Positions 8,949 to 18,441 of a stretch of DNA of 64,000 bases are shown here, one piece after another. Under the pieces are notes generated by a model that saw only the letters and a program-made list of their open reading frames with translations, had not been told where the DNA came from and did not search any database. The stretch spans positions 496,001 through 560,000 of the forward strand of contig NZ_JAIOUV010000001.1 of assembly GCF_019931145.1 (NCBI RefSeq). Direction: 5' to 3'. Within the stretch, counting starts at the first letter, position 1. The number at the start of each line of letters is the position of its first letter. Both the position numbers and the translations under genes were made by a program. The DNA comes from Marinicella meishanensis. Its GTDB lineage: Bacteria > Pseudomonadota > Gammaproteobacteria > Xanthomonadales > Marinicellaceae.

Positions 8949-11105
8949 TCATTCAGCGGCTTCGGTCAAGTGGATGCGGAACTGGGACCCAGATCCTTCA
9001 ATGGTCAGGCGGCTGTTGTCGTTGTCGTTCACAGCACACACATGTGGTTGCTGGCATTGGATGGACAGGTTCAAGTCTTGCAATTGGTTCATGAATGCTT
9101 GATTCTGTTCGTTGTGGATGCCGAACAACACATAGCCACTGGCAGCTTGATCGGTCCGCTGTTTGAAATACTGCACCAATTCAGTCGGTTCGGTGATCAG
9201 GATCAATTGGCTGATTTCTTTGCGTGCCCAATTAAATTGCATGATGAAAACACCGGTTCTGATGAACCGCTCAGGTTCCAGGGTGAACCCTTGGTGTCTG
9301 AATTGTTGCTTCAGGCTGTTGGCGTTCAGGGTGATGTCGGTGATTTTTTGTTGGTCTTCAGTGAACTCGATGGCCACCTCAAAGTCGGCTTTGAACTTGA
9401 TGCCTGACTGCACATTGAACTTTTCGGTGTAGCCATACAATTTGTGCACAATGGCCCGGTGGTCGCACAGATCTATCGAATCTTTCGGCTGAATGGTTTT
9501 GTTCAAATCAAACTGACAATCGTGGCTCAGATCGACGAGCTGTCCGCCTTGATAGAGGTGGTTGCGGGTCAATAAGGGGCGCTGTTCGTTGCCCCCAAAA
9601 GCATCACCGAGGATGAACTTGACATTGTGTTCCACGCCCAGCAATGCAAGGGCGGTGGTGCCCAAATCATACAAGCCCATGGGATGCATGGGTTGCTGGT
9701 GATCAGGATCGATGATCATGCCAAAAATCTCACTGCTGGTGATGTCGGCACCGAACAGATCTTGGGTGTAGCCGGTGTTGAACACCGTGTGGTCTGCGGT
9801 AATGATCAGGGTGGTGTTTGACAGCAGGTTTTGGTCTTTGAGGTGCTGGTACAAAGAACCCAGCAGGTAGTCAGTGCAGTGGATGGCTTGAATGAACTTG
9901 TCATCAGAGTGTGGGTAGACCGGACACCCAGGTGAGGGATATCCTTTCAAGTGGGTCCCCAAAGTCAACAAGCTCAAATGGAAGGGTTCTGGTCGGGCCG
10001 CCAATTCAGCAATTTTTTCTTTGGCTTTGGTAAACAACACATCGTCATTCAAGCCCCACCAACTGAAGTTTTCTGCTTGACTGGTGTCATAATCTTCATG
10101 ACCCCAAACCGCATCATAACCATGGTCCAACAAGAATTCACCTTTGCCAGCGAATGACTTTTTGGCCCCGCCCATGAATTCTTGTCGATAGCCGGCCTTG
10201 CTTAACACATCGGTGAAACAGGGGATATTGAAATAGTATTTTTCACCCGAGGCCAAGGTGTTGTTGCCCATCAACATGTTGGGAATGAAACCGCAATGCG
10301 CCGCGATCAGGCCGTCCATGGTGAAGTTGCCGGTGGCGATGTACGGCGAAAGTTGACCGTGTTGGTCAATCATGGCTTCCAATTTGGGGGTGATGCCGGG
10401 GTATTTGGGGTGGCCAATGAAGGCATTGCTGAAAGACTCCAAATAAACCACGATCAAATTTTTGTCTTGTGTGGCTTGGGCGGCGATGTTGCTTTTATCG
10501 GTGGCCAAATGGTTGATGCCCAAAAAGGCCATGTCTTTGATTTCGTTTTCATAAACACCCCGAACATTCATCAAGGTGCGGTATTCAACATAGCCGTCGT
10601 ACAACCGCCCAAAGATGGTTTGTTTGAACAACACCAACAACAACACCAGCGACGCAAAAAAGGCCACAGTTTGTTGCAGCCGGGTGAAGACCCCTTCGGC
10701 GATGAATAAAGCCCAATTGGTTAAGGCAATGAACAGCAAAATCAAAAACATGGGCAGTAGGTACTCTTTGACGCCCAAAACAAAGGCATCCCAATTGAAG
10801 TGAAAGATGACTTCAGGGCCAAAGGTCATGCCAGAAAAATCGACGATTGACGCTTCAACAAATAATATGAACAGGGTTGTTGAAACCAACAAAACTTTGA
10901 AAGCAGTGATGCAGACCCGCAACCACATCGGTTGTTTGGGCCGAGGAAAAAACACCAAAAACAAGGCCAACCCCAAGGAGCCCAATATCAACTCAGCCAA
11001 ATGCAAGTCCTTGAACAGGATGTTTTTGTTGTTCAAGTAGTTGGATTCTGCAAAGATCAGCAGAAACAACGACACCAAAACGAGCCAAGAAAAAGTTTTT
11101 TTCAT
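8949..11105 (-). CDS. LTA synthase/MdoB-like phosphoglycerol transferase (sulfatase fold)
   Basis: The 718-residue membrane protein has five predicted helices (about 7-19, 37-53, 62-84, 116-136, 146-160), then a periplasmic sulfatase-type domain. The domain opens with NLIVVYLESFSNAF, where E223 is the likely metal ligand. T262 in GNFTMDG fits the catalytic threonine of the LtaS/OpgB group. ITADHTVFNTG carries the later Asp-His metal pair. Family members move phosphoglycerol, or another phospholipid head group, onto glycans or polymers. In a Gram-negative cell, osmoregulated periplasmic glucans are the known acceptors of OpgB, but no opgG/opgH is visible here, so the acceptor is open. The last 150 residues are an added beta-rich region. 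Confidence 0.87.
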   Translation of the reverse strand: MKKTFSWLVLVSLFLLIFAESNYLNNKNILFKDLHLAELILGSLGLALFLVFFPRPKQPMWLRVCITAFKVLLVSTTLFILFVEASIVDFSGMTFGPEVIFHFNWDAFVLGVKEYLLPMFLILLFIALTNWALFIAEGVFTRLQQTVAFFASLVLLLVLFKQTIFGRLYDGYVEYRTLMNVRGVYENEIKDMAFLGINHLATDKSNIAAQATQDKNLIVVYLESFSNAFIGHPKYPGITPKLEAMIDQHGQLSPYIATGNFTMDGLIAAHCGFIPNMLMGNNTLASGEKYYFNIPCFTDVLSKAGYRQEFMGGAKKSFAGKGEFLLDHGYDAVWGHEDYDTSQAENFSWWGLNDDVLFTKAKEKIAELAARPEPFHLSLLTLGTHLKGYPSPGCPVYPHSDDKFIQAIHCTDYLLGSLYQHLKDQNLLSNTTLIITADHTVFNTGYTQDLFGADITSSEIFGMIIDPDHQQPMHPMGLYDLGTTALALLGVEHNVKFILGDAFGGNEQRPLLTRNHLYQGGQLVDLSHDCQFDLNKTIQPKDSIDLCDHRAIVHKLYGYTEKFNVQSGIKFKADFEVAIEFTEDQQKITDITLNANSLKQQFRHQGFTLEPERFIRTGVFIMQFNWARKEISQLILITEPTELVQYFKQRTDQAASGYVLFGIHNEQNQAFMNQLQDLNLSIQCQQPHVCAVNDNDNSRLTIEGSGSQFRIHLTEAAE

Positions 11106-11263
11106 TCAAATTCCATCGATGAAACATGCAGGGTGGTGGCCGCACGCTGGGCTGGTGTTTTCGTTAGCACAATCGTGTGACAGTTTGGTGATTATACGGG
11201 AAAAAATTACCCGAGGGGGTGATTTTGGGGTTCCGTGGGCACCGTAGGCAACACCCTGGTTGG

Positions 11264-12205
11264 TCAGGAATCGGTGGGTGGTTGGTACTCTTCCACCAAA
11301 TAGATCGGGCGTTGTTTGCTTTCATCGAACATGCGGCCCAAATATTCACCGATGATGCCCAAAGCGGTCAACTGGATGCCGCCGAGGAACAAGATCACCA
11401 CCATCAGTGAGGGGTAGCCCGGCACGTCGTTGCCGAGGATCAGGGTTTTGGCAATGATCACGGCGCCATAAAAGAAGGCGAAGATGGCCACCGTCATGCC
11501 AATCCAGGTGGCAAAACGCAAAGGCACATAACTGAATGAGGTGATGCCATCCAGGGCAAAGCGCCACAATTTACCGTAGTTCCATTTGGTTTGGCCAGCG
11601 GCGCGGGGTTCGCGCTCGAACAACAACTGTTTTTGTTTGAAGCCCACCCAGGCGAACAAGCCTTTCATGAAGCGGTTGCGTTCACGCAGTTTGTTGACAG
11701 CGGTGTAGGCTTTTTTCGACATCAGGCGGTAATCACCGGTGTCCTTGGGGATGTCGATTTTGCTCATGGCGTTGATCGCGCGGTAGAACAAATTGGCGGT
11801 GGCCTTTTTGGTGGCCGATTCACCGTGCCGGACTTTGCGGGTGGCATACACCACATCGTAGCCGCTGTGCCAGGCCGCAATCATGTCTGGAATCAATTCT
11901 GGTGGGTCCTGCAGGTCAACATCGATGACCACAGCGGCATCGGCGCTGGCGTGATCCAGGCCAGCAGTGAGGGCATATTCTTTGCCGAAATTGCGGCTCA
12001 AAGCCACAAAACCAAAGCGCCCATCGGCATCGTGAATTTGCCGCATCACCTCGCGTGATTCATCGCTGGATCCGTCGTCGACGAAGATCACCCGCCAGTC
12101 CACATCGCAGCTTTGCATGACCGCTTGGATGCGTTCCTGGAACAATGGCAGCACCTCTTGTTCATTGAAGACTGGGACGATGATGTCAACAGATGGCATG
12201 GGCAT
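11264..12205 (-). CDS. GT2 family glycosyltransferase, polyprenyl-phosphate type
   Basis: The 313-residue product has a GT-A fold: DIIVPVFNEQEVLP near the N terminus, VIFVDDGSSDES, and VVIDVDLQDPPELI with the DxD-like metal site. Two C-terminal transmembrane helices (about 232-258 and 266-290) are followed by the tail GEYLGRMFDESKQRP typical of the GtrB/ArnC/DPM1-like group. Such enzymes load a sugar from a nucleotide donor onto undecaprenyl phosphate at the inner face of the membrane. Two ATG codons (12205 and 12199) give almost the same protein, and neither has a strong ribosome site. The sugar and the final acceptor are unknown. Confidence 0.88.
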   Translation of the reverse strand: MPMPSVDIIVPVFNEQEVLPLFQERIQAVMQSCDVDWRVIFVDDGSSDESREVMRQIHDADGRFGFVALSRNFGKEYALTAGLDHASADAAVVIDVDLQDPPELIPDMIAAWHSGYDVVYATRKVRHGESATKKATANLFYRAINAMSKIDIPKDTGDYRLMSKKAYTAVNKLRERNRFMKGLFAWVGFKQKQLLFEREPRAAGQTKWNYGKLWRFALDGITSFSYVPLRFATWIGMTVAIFAFFYGAVIIAKTLILGNDVPGYPSLMVVILFLGGIQLTALGIIGEYLGRMFDESKQRPIYLVEEYQPPTDS

Positions 12206-12320
12206 GGTGGTGTAAAAGGGGGTATTTTAACCAAACCGCCAGCAATTTGCTCAGCTTGTTTGTCAATATGCCAGCTGGCAGTCAATCACGCGGCCCTGGG
12301 AGGGGCGGCTGTGGGCTGGG

Positions 12321-12689
12321 TCACGGCATCAGGTATTTGATGCGCCAGCGCAGCCCATAAAACACCAGCCAAGCCAGCACCACGCCCGTCACATTCATCA
12401 GCCAATCCATGACCTCCAAATACCGATATCCGGTCAAAGTCTGCAACCCTTCCAAGGCGGTGCCCAGGCCCATAAAACCCAGCACAATGGCCAGCGGTCG
12501 GGCGGGGTGGGTGTGCAAAAACCAATAAGTCAGTATAGCATAAGTGCCCAGGTGCAGCAGCTTGTCACCACCACTCACCGCCAAGGGCGTGGCCGGCAAG
12601 CGGATCAAAGACAGCACCACCACGCCCGCGACCATCAGCCAGCCGATGAATCGCAGCCAAAAGTGGCGGTGTTCAGTCCAGCCCTTCAT
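12321..12689 (-). CDS. VanZ-like membrane protein
   Basis: The product is about 122 residues with three to four hydrophobic helices. It contains the VanZ-family signature pattern: a conserved DKLLHLGTYAILTYWF segment, a central GLGTALEGLQTLTGYRYLEVMDWLMN segment, and a final helix. The function of the family is poorly defined; VanZ itself gives low-level teicoplanin resistance. The same frame is open much further upstream, but that part is antisense-like sequence inside the glycosyltransferase gene. I chose ATG 12689, which overlaps the end of that gene by 17 nt and gives a compact protein. Confidence 0.82.
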   Translation of the reverse strand: MKGWTEHRHFWLRFIGWLMVAGVVVLSLIRLPATPLAVSGGDKLLHLGTYAILTYWFLHTHPARPLAIVLGFMGLGTALEGLQTLTGYRYLEVMDWLMNVTGVVLAWLVFYGLRWRIKYLMP

Positions 12690-13776
12690 GTTGCAGCAGG
12701 CACTCATAGTCCCGTTGTAAATGGGACCAGTGACAATGAACGGGGGGCAGGGGAACGGCCAACACCTGATCCAGTTGCGCGAGGATGGCCCGGGCTTCTT
12801 GACTGGGGTCATCGGGGGTTGATGGGTACAGGTTGGGGCTGGGGTACAGCTCGGGATACACCAAGCGGTTGGGGGCCAATGGCCGACAACCACAGGCCAC
12901 CGCTTCCAGCATGGCCAGGCCCTGGAAATCATGGTGGGCAGTGGACAACACCACATCGGCCCGACGCAAGATGGCCAGGTATTCGGCCCGCGATGCCACA
13001 TGGCCCAGATGCAAACACTGGTCCGCGTGGTCTTGGGTGATGGCATCGAAGGCGGCCGGTTGTTGGCGAAACTGTTGGCCCAACACATGAAACCGCAAAG
13101 CCGGTTGTGCCGGGGTCCGCGCTTGACACAGGCGCAAAAGTTCAAGCAAGGTTTCGGGGCCCTTGTCGTGTTCCCAGCGGTGATTCCACACCACTTCGAT
13201 GGGTGCGTTCTGCGCCCGGTTGGTGGTTTGATCCTCCCCACAGTCGGTGGCCAGCGGCACCGGCAGCACGGTGCTTTTGCGCTGCAGTTGTGACAGCAGC
13301 TCGGTCGGGATGCCATCTGGCATGCGCTGGCAGAAGTCGGCCACACCCTGCCAATAACTGTCTCGATTGTAAGCTGAGTTGAACACCAGGCGATCGGCCA
13401 CCGCGCCGGCCAACAGGCTGCGCAACTGCAGCGCCACCAGCCCTTGTTGCTGCCGATTGACCGGGTAGGCAAATTGATTTTCGTGGAAGTACAGGGTGTT
13501 GGGGATTTGTCCCAAATGGGGATACAGGCCCCGCAGGGTGCTCAAGTCGGTCATTGACGTGGCCAACAGCCGATCATAGGGCTGCAGGAGCAGTTCGTCG
13601 TATTTGGCTTGGAAGTTCAGCGCATTGCCAGCCATGCGCCAGGCAAAGTGTCGGGGTTTCAGGGTCAGGACCTGCCATTGGTGTTGACCAAAGCGCTGCA
13701 CCAGTTGTTGGCGCCAATGTCGATGCGAGCTGGCATCGTAGGCAGACAGGAGCAAAATCCTCAAGGGGCTGGTCAC
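12673..13776 (-). CDS. GT4-like glycosyltransferase, tRNA-queuosine alpha-mannosyltransferase (QTMAN/GTDC1) homologue
   Basis: The 367-residue product has the features of the DUF3524 group: N-terminal ILLLSAYDASSHRHW (7-21), a W-rich PRHFAWRMAGNAL block, and YFHENQFAYP (96-105). A C-terminal GT-B half carries VVWNHRWEHDKGPE, a donor-site-like HLGHV and DVVLSTAHHDFQGLAMLEAVACG with the E residue of the E-x7-E type motif. The animal member QTMAN adds mannose to queuosine in tRNA-Asp. Whether bacterial members do the same is not shown here. The start is GTG at 13776, 27 nt after the kinase stop, with an AAGGCAG site upstream. It probably shares a transcript with the kinase and the VanZ-like gene. 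Confidence 0.83.
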   Translation of the reverse strand: MTSPLRILLLSAYDASSHRHWRQQLVQRFGQHQWQVLTLKPRHFAWRMAGNALNFQAKYDELLLQPYDRLLATSMTDLSTLRGLYPHLGQIPNTLYFHENQFAYPVNRQQQGLVALQLRSLLAGAVADRLVFNSAYNRDSYWQGVADFCQRMPDGIPTELLSQLQRKSTVLPVPLATDCGEDQTTNRAQNAPIEVVWNHRWEHDKGPETLLELLRLCQARTPAQPALRFHVLGQQFRQQPAAFDAITQDHADQCLHLGHVASRAEYLAILRRADVVLSTAHHDFQGLAMLEAVACGCRPLAPNRLVYPELYPSPNLYPSTPDDPSQEARAILAQLDQVLAVPLPPVHCHWSHLQRDYECLLQHEGLD

Positions 13777-13803
13777 CTGGCTGCCTTCAGTTTGTGGTCA
13801 AGG

Positions 13804-15747
13804 TCACTTGTTCTTGATGTCAGCTTTGAGTCGATCAACAAATGTCATCACCGCATCCTGCGCGGTTTCGGTGGCATTCAAACTGGTGTATTGCAGCTCA
13901 GAACCATAGCCATTGCCGATCGAATCACCACTGGCCAGGTCATAGCTGTCGACGTCCAACTGGGCGCTGTACATGATCGATGAACGACCGTAGTATTCCA
14001 GGGTTTGTTCGCCGACGTGGTTGACATTGGCGATGATCATGGCTTCGCCGCCATAGGCGTCGAGTTTGCTTTTGATGGCGGCCAGGTCAATGCCCTGGGC
14101 CATCACTTGCGCCAGACCCGGTACGAATTGTTCGTTCAACACCTTGATGTTGTCGCGCCGCAGTTCTGATTCAAGGATTTTTTCGATGGGGTTGGCCACC
14201 GCCGGATCGCCGAATACCAGCACCGCAATGCCTTTGTCTTTTTTCACCATTTTGGGTTTTCTGACCACCGGGGTGCTTTGTTTCGCCACAAAATCATCCA
14301 CCGACTTGGTGGTGTTGTCCACCGCCGCCACGGTGGTGGCATTGGTGGTGGTTTGTTGTTGTTGATCAATTTTGGCTTGGTTGATGGCGCCGTCATTGTT
14401 GGCATTGTTGGCCAGGTTTGGCTCGGGCTCAGTGTTGGTTTGGGTGGTCACGGCACCTGGGGCCGATGCGGAATTGATGTTGTCATTGGCCGCCATGGTG
14501 GCGTCGCCGCTGTTGGCATCAACCGCGTCTTGGTTGGCCGCCAGCTGGTCATTCATGTCCTGGCTGAGCAGTTGTAACTCGGCCTTGGATTTGAGTTTTA
14601 CGTCATCCAGTTGGCGGTCGTCGTTGTTGCCCAACAGGCTCATGGCCTGCGTGCTCATGGTCAAACTGTTGTCCACCGGTTGCTCGCCTTTGAATGGGTT
14701 GGGGATGAAGCCTTCATACATGCCCACGGCACCCACGCCCACGGCCAAAAACAAGGCCAAGGCGCCCCACACGGCTTTGTTGGATTTTTTCTTGCTGGTG
14801 GGCACCACGGTTTCTAAGGTGGTCGCGGCCTGCATGGTCACTTGCTGTGACAGGTTGCCGACGGGTTTCTTTTCAGGCACCACCGACACGGCTTGTTTTT
14901 TGACTTCGTCCAGATTCAATTCAATGGTAGAAGGGCCCAAATGTTTGATCACGTCCTGACAGGACTGGAACCGCTCTTCGGGGTTCTTGGCAATCATTTT
15001 TTCCAAGATGTATGAAGTCTTTTTGTCGACTTTTTTATTCACTTGGCGGATGTCCGGAATGTCGGCTTGCACCACTTCCAACATCAAGCCCAGGGGGCTG
15101 TCGTTTTCAAACGGCACTTTGCCAGCCAACATCTCATAAAACACGATGCCCAGGGCAAAAATGTCCGACCGCGCATCGACTTCTTTGCCGGTGCACACTT
15201 CCGGTGACAGGTAGCCTGGGGTGCCGACGAACTCACCGGTGTTGGTCAGTTTGTCGCCATATTCGCGGGTTTGGGCGATGCCGAAATCGACCACTTTTAC
15301 GGTGCCGTCATCACACAGCATCAGGTTGGCGGGTTTGATGTCACGGTGCACCAATTCGCGGTCATGGGCCACCGCCAGACCGGCACAGGCTTGGCGCAAT
15401 ATTTCTTTGGCGTGGGGTACGGTCAACACGTGGTTGCCACGCAGCAGATCATCCAAGGATATGCCCTCGATGAACTCCATGGCGAAGTACGGTTGGTTGT
15501 CTTCCATGCCAATGAAAAACACCTGAATGACGTTCGGGTGGTTGATGGCGGCCATGCTTTTGGCTTCGCGGGTGAAGCGCTCAATCAAGCCCTCATCGCC
15601 CAACAAATGTTCGCCCAGGGCTTTGATCGCCACGTGCCTGTTCAATGAAGGTTCCCAGGCTTTATATACCACGCCCATGCCGCCTCGGCCCAATTCCGAC
15701 ACGACTTCATAATGACCAAATTTCTTCTTCATTTCTGTTTCCGACAT
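13804..15747 (-). CDS. Transmembrane Ser/Thr protein kinase (PknB-like) with periplasmic domain
   Basis: The 647-residue product has a complete Hanks-type kinase domain: glycine loop ELGRGGMG (18-25), catalytic lysine K42 (AIK), HRD 134-136 with D136 as catalytic base, and DFG 154-156. The activation loop contains TNTGEFVGTPGYLSPE. A single transmembrane helix (about 325-343) leads to a low-complexity linker of Asn, Asp, Ala and Thr. A final periplasmic domain (about 500-647, IAVLVFGDPAVANPIEKILE) resembles the CsgG/LpoB/FlgO fold family by pattern; this is an inference. The ATG at 15747 is preferred to an upstream GTG because GGGATAACATT precedes it. Signals and targets are unknown. Confidence 0.9.
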   Translation of the reverse strand: MSETEMKKKFGHYEVVSELGRGGMGVVYKAWEPSLNRHVAIKALGEHLLGDEGLIERFTREAKSMAAINHPNVIQVFFIGMEDNQPYFAMEFIEGISLDDLLRGNHVLTVPHAKEILRQACAGLAVAHDRELVHRDIKPANLMLCDDGTVKVVDFGIAQTREYGDKLTNTGEFVGTPGYLSPEVCTGKEVDARSDIFALGIVFYEMLAGKVPFENDSPLGLMLEVVQADIPDIRQVNKKVDKKTSYILEKMIAKNPEERFQSCQDVIKHLGPSTIELNLDEVKKQAVSVVPEKKPVGNLSQQVTMQAATTLETVVPTSKKKSNKAVWGALALFLAVGVGAVGMYEGFIPNPFKGEQPVDNSLTMSTQAMSLLGNNDDRQLDDVKLKSKAELQLLSQDMNDQLAANQDAVDANSGDATMAANDNINSASAPGAVTTQTNTEPEPNLANNANNDGAINQAKIDQQQQTTTNATTVAAVDNTTKSVDDFVAKQSTPVVRKPKMVKKDKGIAVLVFGDPAVANPIEKILESELRRDNIKVLNEQFVPGLAQVMAQGIDLAAIKSKLDAYGGEAMIIANVNHVGEQTLEYYGRSSIMYSAQLDVDSYDLASGDSIGNGYGSELQYTSLNATETAQDAVMTFVDRLKADIKNK

Positions 15748-15967
15748 AATGTTATCCCACACCGACCCACGCGGTTTTATTTTTTCGAACCTACAGTGTA
15801 GTCATGTGGTTTGAATATGAGCTTAACCCAAAAACCCAAGAATTGTGAAGCAGATCACTTTTAAATCGCCTGTTTTGGCCATTTATCGCCATAAATGGGT
15901 GTTATCTGAAGTGTGGGTTAAGGTAAAATTGCCTGCTTTTTTAACGAATCTTGAAGGTTTGAACATC

Positions 15968-17743
15968 ATGCGCAACGAGTTTTGTGGTCAGGTCACGGAA
16001 AAATACCTGGATCAACAAGTTGAAGTCTGCGGCTGGGTCGGCAACCGCCGCGACCACGGCGGGGTTATTTTCATTGATCTCAGGGATCACACGGGCCTGT
16101 TACAGGTGGTGGTCGAGCCAGACAATGAGACCGCTTTTGCCATCGCCGAAAGTGCCCGCTATGAATACTGTTTGCGGGTCACCGGCACGGTCAGAAATCG
16201 CCCTGAGGGGCAAAACAATGACAAGCTGGCCACCGGTCAGATTGAAGTGGTGGTGGATGAGTATCAGGTGTTGAATCCTTCCAAACCTTTGCCGTTCATG
16301 TTGGATGAACACCCCGGTGAAAACATCCGCTTGCAGTACCGTTATTTGGACCTGCGCCGGGACAACATGCAACACAACATGCGCTTGCGTTCAAAACTGA
16401 TTCATGCGCTGAGACAACACCTGCACCAACAGGATTTTCTGGACATTGAAACCCCGGTGTTGACCAAAGCCACACCCGAAGGCGCACGTGACTTTTTGGT
16501 GCCTTCCCGCATGAATCCCGGTCAGTTTTATGCCATGCCCCAATCGCCGCAGTTGTTCAAGCAGTTGTTGATGATGTCTGGCATGGACCGTTACTACCAA
16601 ATTGCCCGCTGTTTCCGCGATGAAGATTTGCGCGCCGACCGCCAACCGGAGTTCACCCAGCTGGACATCGAGATGGCCTTTGTGGAACAAGAAGATGTGT
16701 TGAACATGGCCGAAAATCTGATCCGAGACACCTTCAAAGCGGTGTCGGACATTGAACTGGCCCAACCCTTCCCGCGCATGACCTATGCCGAAGCCATGCG
16801 CCGCTATGGCTCCGACAAACCAGATTTGCGGATTGATCTGGAATTGGTCGATGTGGCCGAAGCGGTCAAGGACTCAGACTTCAAGGTGTTCTCGGCCCCA
16901 GCCAACGATCCCCAAGGTCGGGTGGCGGTGTTGAAAGTGCCCCAAGGCGGGGCCAACTTCACCCGCAAGCAAATCGATGAATACGAGCCATACGCCCGCC
17001 GTTTTGGTGCTCGAGGCTTGGCCTGGATCAAGGTCAATGACAAAGCAGCCGGGAAAGAGGGCTTGCAATCACCCATTGTGAAGTTCCTCAGTGACGATGC
17101 CTTGTCGGGTATTTTGGCGGCCACCGGAGCTGAAAACGGCGACTTGCTGTTTTTTGGGGCCGGCAAATACCACGAAGTCAGCCAATTCATGGGCGCCTTG
17201 CGCCTCAAAGTGGGTCAGGACATCGGTCAAGTCAGCGACACGTGGCAGCCCTTGTGGGTGGTCGATTTCCCGATGTTTGAATACAACGACGATGAAGACC
17301 GCTGGGATGCTTTGCACCACCCATTCACCGCCCCCACTGGCACCGCCGATGCATTGAAAAACAACCCCGGTGAGGCCCTGTCCAAAGGGTATGACATGGT
17401 CATGAATGGTGTGGAATTGGGCGGTGGCTCAATCCGTATCCACGACCAACAGATGCAATCCACGGTGCTGGAACTGCTGGGCATCAGTGCACAACAGGCC
17501 CAAGAGAAATTTGGTTTCTTGCTGGAAGCTTTGCAATTCGGCTGTCCACCCCATGGTGGCATCGCCTTTGGGATCGACCGCATGGCCGCTTTGTTGTGCG
17601 GCGAAGAATCGATTCGTGAAGTCATTGCGTTCCCGAAAACGGCCAGCGGGCATTGTCCTTTGACCGCCGCGCCGTCGCCGATTGATGCGGCGCAGTTGGC
17701 CGAAGTGCATGTCCAGGTGATCGCACCGGAAACGGATGACTGA
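15968..17743 (+). CDS. aspS: Aspartyl-tRNA synthetase
   Basis: The 591-residue class IIb synthetase is close to the E. coli length of 590. It has the N-terminal anticodon-binding OB fold (about 1-105), motif 2 in [18 protein letters not shown], the bacterial GAD insertion (about 285-415), and motif 3 in [16 protein letters not shown]. It charges tRNA-Asp. The frame is open upstream to 15845, but the ATG at 15968 gives the family N terminus ([11 protein letters not shown]) and has GAAGG upstream. The 220-bp gap before it must contain promoters for aspS and for the divergent kinase gene. Confidence 0.97.
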   Translation: MRNEFCGQVTEKYLDQQVEVCGWVGNRRDHGGVIFIDLRDHTGLLQVVVEPDNETAFAIAESARYEYCLRVTGTVRNRPEGQNNDKLATGQIEVVVDEYQVLNPSKPLPFMLDEHPGENIRLQYRYLDLRRDNMQHNMRLRSKLIHALRQHLHQQDFLDIETPVLTKATPEGARDFLVPSRMNPGQFYAMPQSPQLFKQLLMMSGMDRYYQIARCFRDEDLRADRQPEFTQLDIEMAFVEQEDVLNMAENLIRDTFKAVSDIELAQPFPRMTYAEAMRRYGSDKPDLRIDLELVDVAEAVKDSDFKVFSAPANDPQGRVAVLKVPQGGANFTRKQIDEYEPYARRFGARGLAWIKVNDKAAGKEGLQSPIVKFLSDDALSGILAATGAENGDLLFFGAGKYHEVSQFMGALRLKVGQDIGQVSDTWQPLWVVDFPMFEYNDDEDRWDALHHPFTAPTGTADALKNNPGEALSKGYDMVMNGVELGGGSIRIHDQQMQSTVLELLGISAQQAQEKFGFLLEALQFGCPPHGGIAFGIDRMAALLCGEESIREVIAFPKTASGHCPLTAAPSPIDAAQLAEVHVQVIAPETDD

Positions 17744-18347
17744 GAATCAGCAGCCCGCCGTTGTGTTGGTCCATGGCTTGTACATGAAGCCCTGGGCCTG
17801 GCGCACTTACCGTCGTTTTTTGCAAGACCACGGGTTTCGGGTTTACCTGTTCGGTTACCACACCACCGCCCGGCCGTTTGAATCCTCGGTGATGAAATTG
17901 GTGGCTTTGGTCAATTCACGCCCAGAGGCCACCGTGCATTTGGTGGCCCATTCCATGGGTGGCCTGTTGTCGATGCGGGCCCTGCCAGAAATCCACAAAG
18001 CCGGCAAGTTGGTGATGTTGGGCTCACCGGTCAAAGGCTCGAAAGTGGCAAAAAAACTCAAACAAATCGGCTGGCACAAGGGCTTGTTGAACCACGCCAC
18101 CGAACCGTTGACGGTCGGTTTGGGCGATGCCGTCAACCAACGCGAAACCCTGATGATCGCCGGCACCTCACCCTATGGTCTGGGCCGCTTTATCGAGCCT
18201 CGCCTGGGTCCCAGTGATGGCACCGTGGCTTTGCATGAAACCCAGGCCGACTGGATCGACCGGCACCAAACCATTCACAGCAATCATTTTGGTTTGCTGC
18301 GCAACCAACAGGCTTTGCAGCATACCTTGGATTTTTTGCGGGATTGA
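17736..18347 (+). CDS. Alpha/beta hydrolase, lipase-like
   Basis: The 203-residue product is a small alpha/beta hydrolase. It has the oxyanion segment [11 protein letters not shown], a nucleophile elbow AHSMGG with S73, and candidates for the rest of the triad at D161 (GPSDGTV) and H184 (SNHFGLL). There is no signal peptide or membrane helix. The overall pattern resembles cytoplasmic PGAP1/lipase-class-like esterases. Its ATG overlaps the aspS stop (8 nt shared), so it is translationally coupled to aspS, although no functional link to tRNA charging is known to me. The substrate is unknown. Confidence 0.87.
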   Translation: MTENQQPAVVLVHGLYMKPWAWRTYRRFLQDHGFRVYLFGYHTTARPFESSVMKLVALVNSRPEATVHLVAHSMGGLLSMRALPEIHKAGKLVMLGSPVKGSKVAKKLKQIGWHKGLLNHATEPLTVGLGDAVNQRETLMIAGTSPYGLGRFIEPRLGPSDGTVALHETQADWIDRHQTIHSNHFGLLRNQQALQHTLDFLRD

Positions 18348-18441
18348 TCCCACCGCGCTGCTCTCGTTCTTACAATTCACGCCACATTGGCTGCTTGCTT
18401 TGTTAGAATCGGTGCCTGTTAAATATCTACGGGAGCCATTC

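Noticed and set aside
12321-13472. Long minus ORF of 383 codons
   Set aside because: Only the last 122 codons look like a real (VanZ-like) protein. The upstream part lies inside the glycosyltransferase gene in another frame and has an Arg/Cys/Trp/Ser-rich composition typical of a shadow frame.
15845-15967. Longer N terminus of aspS
   Set aside because: The added 41 residues do not match AspRS, which begins at ATG 15968 with a ribosome site.
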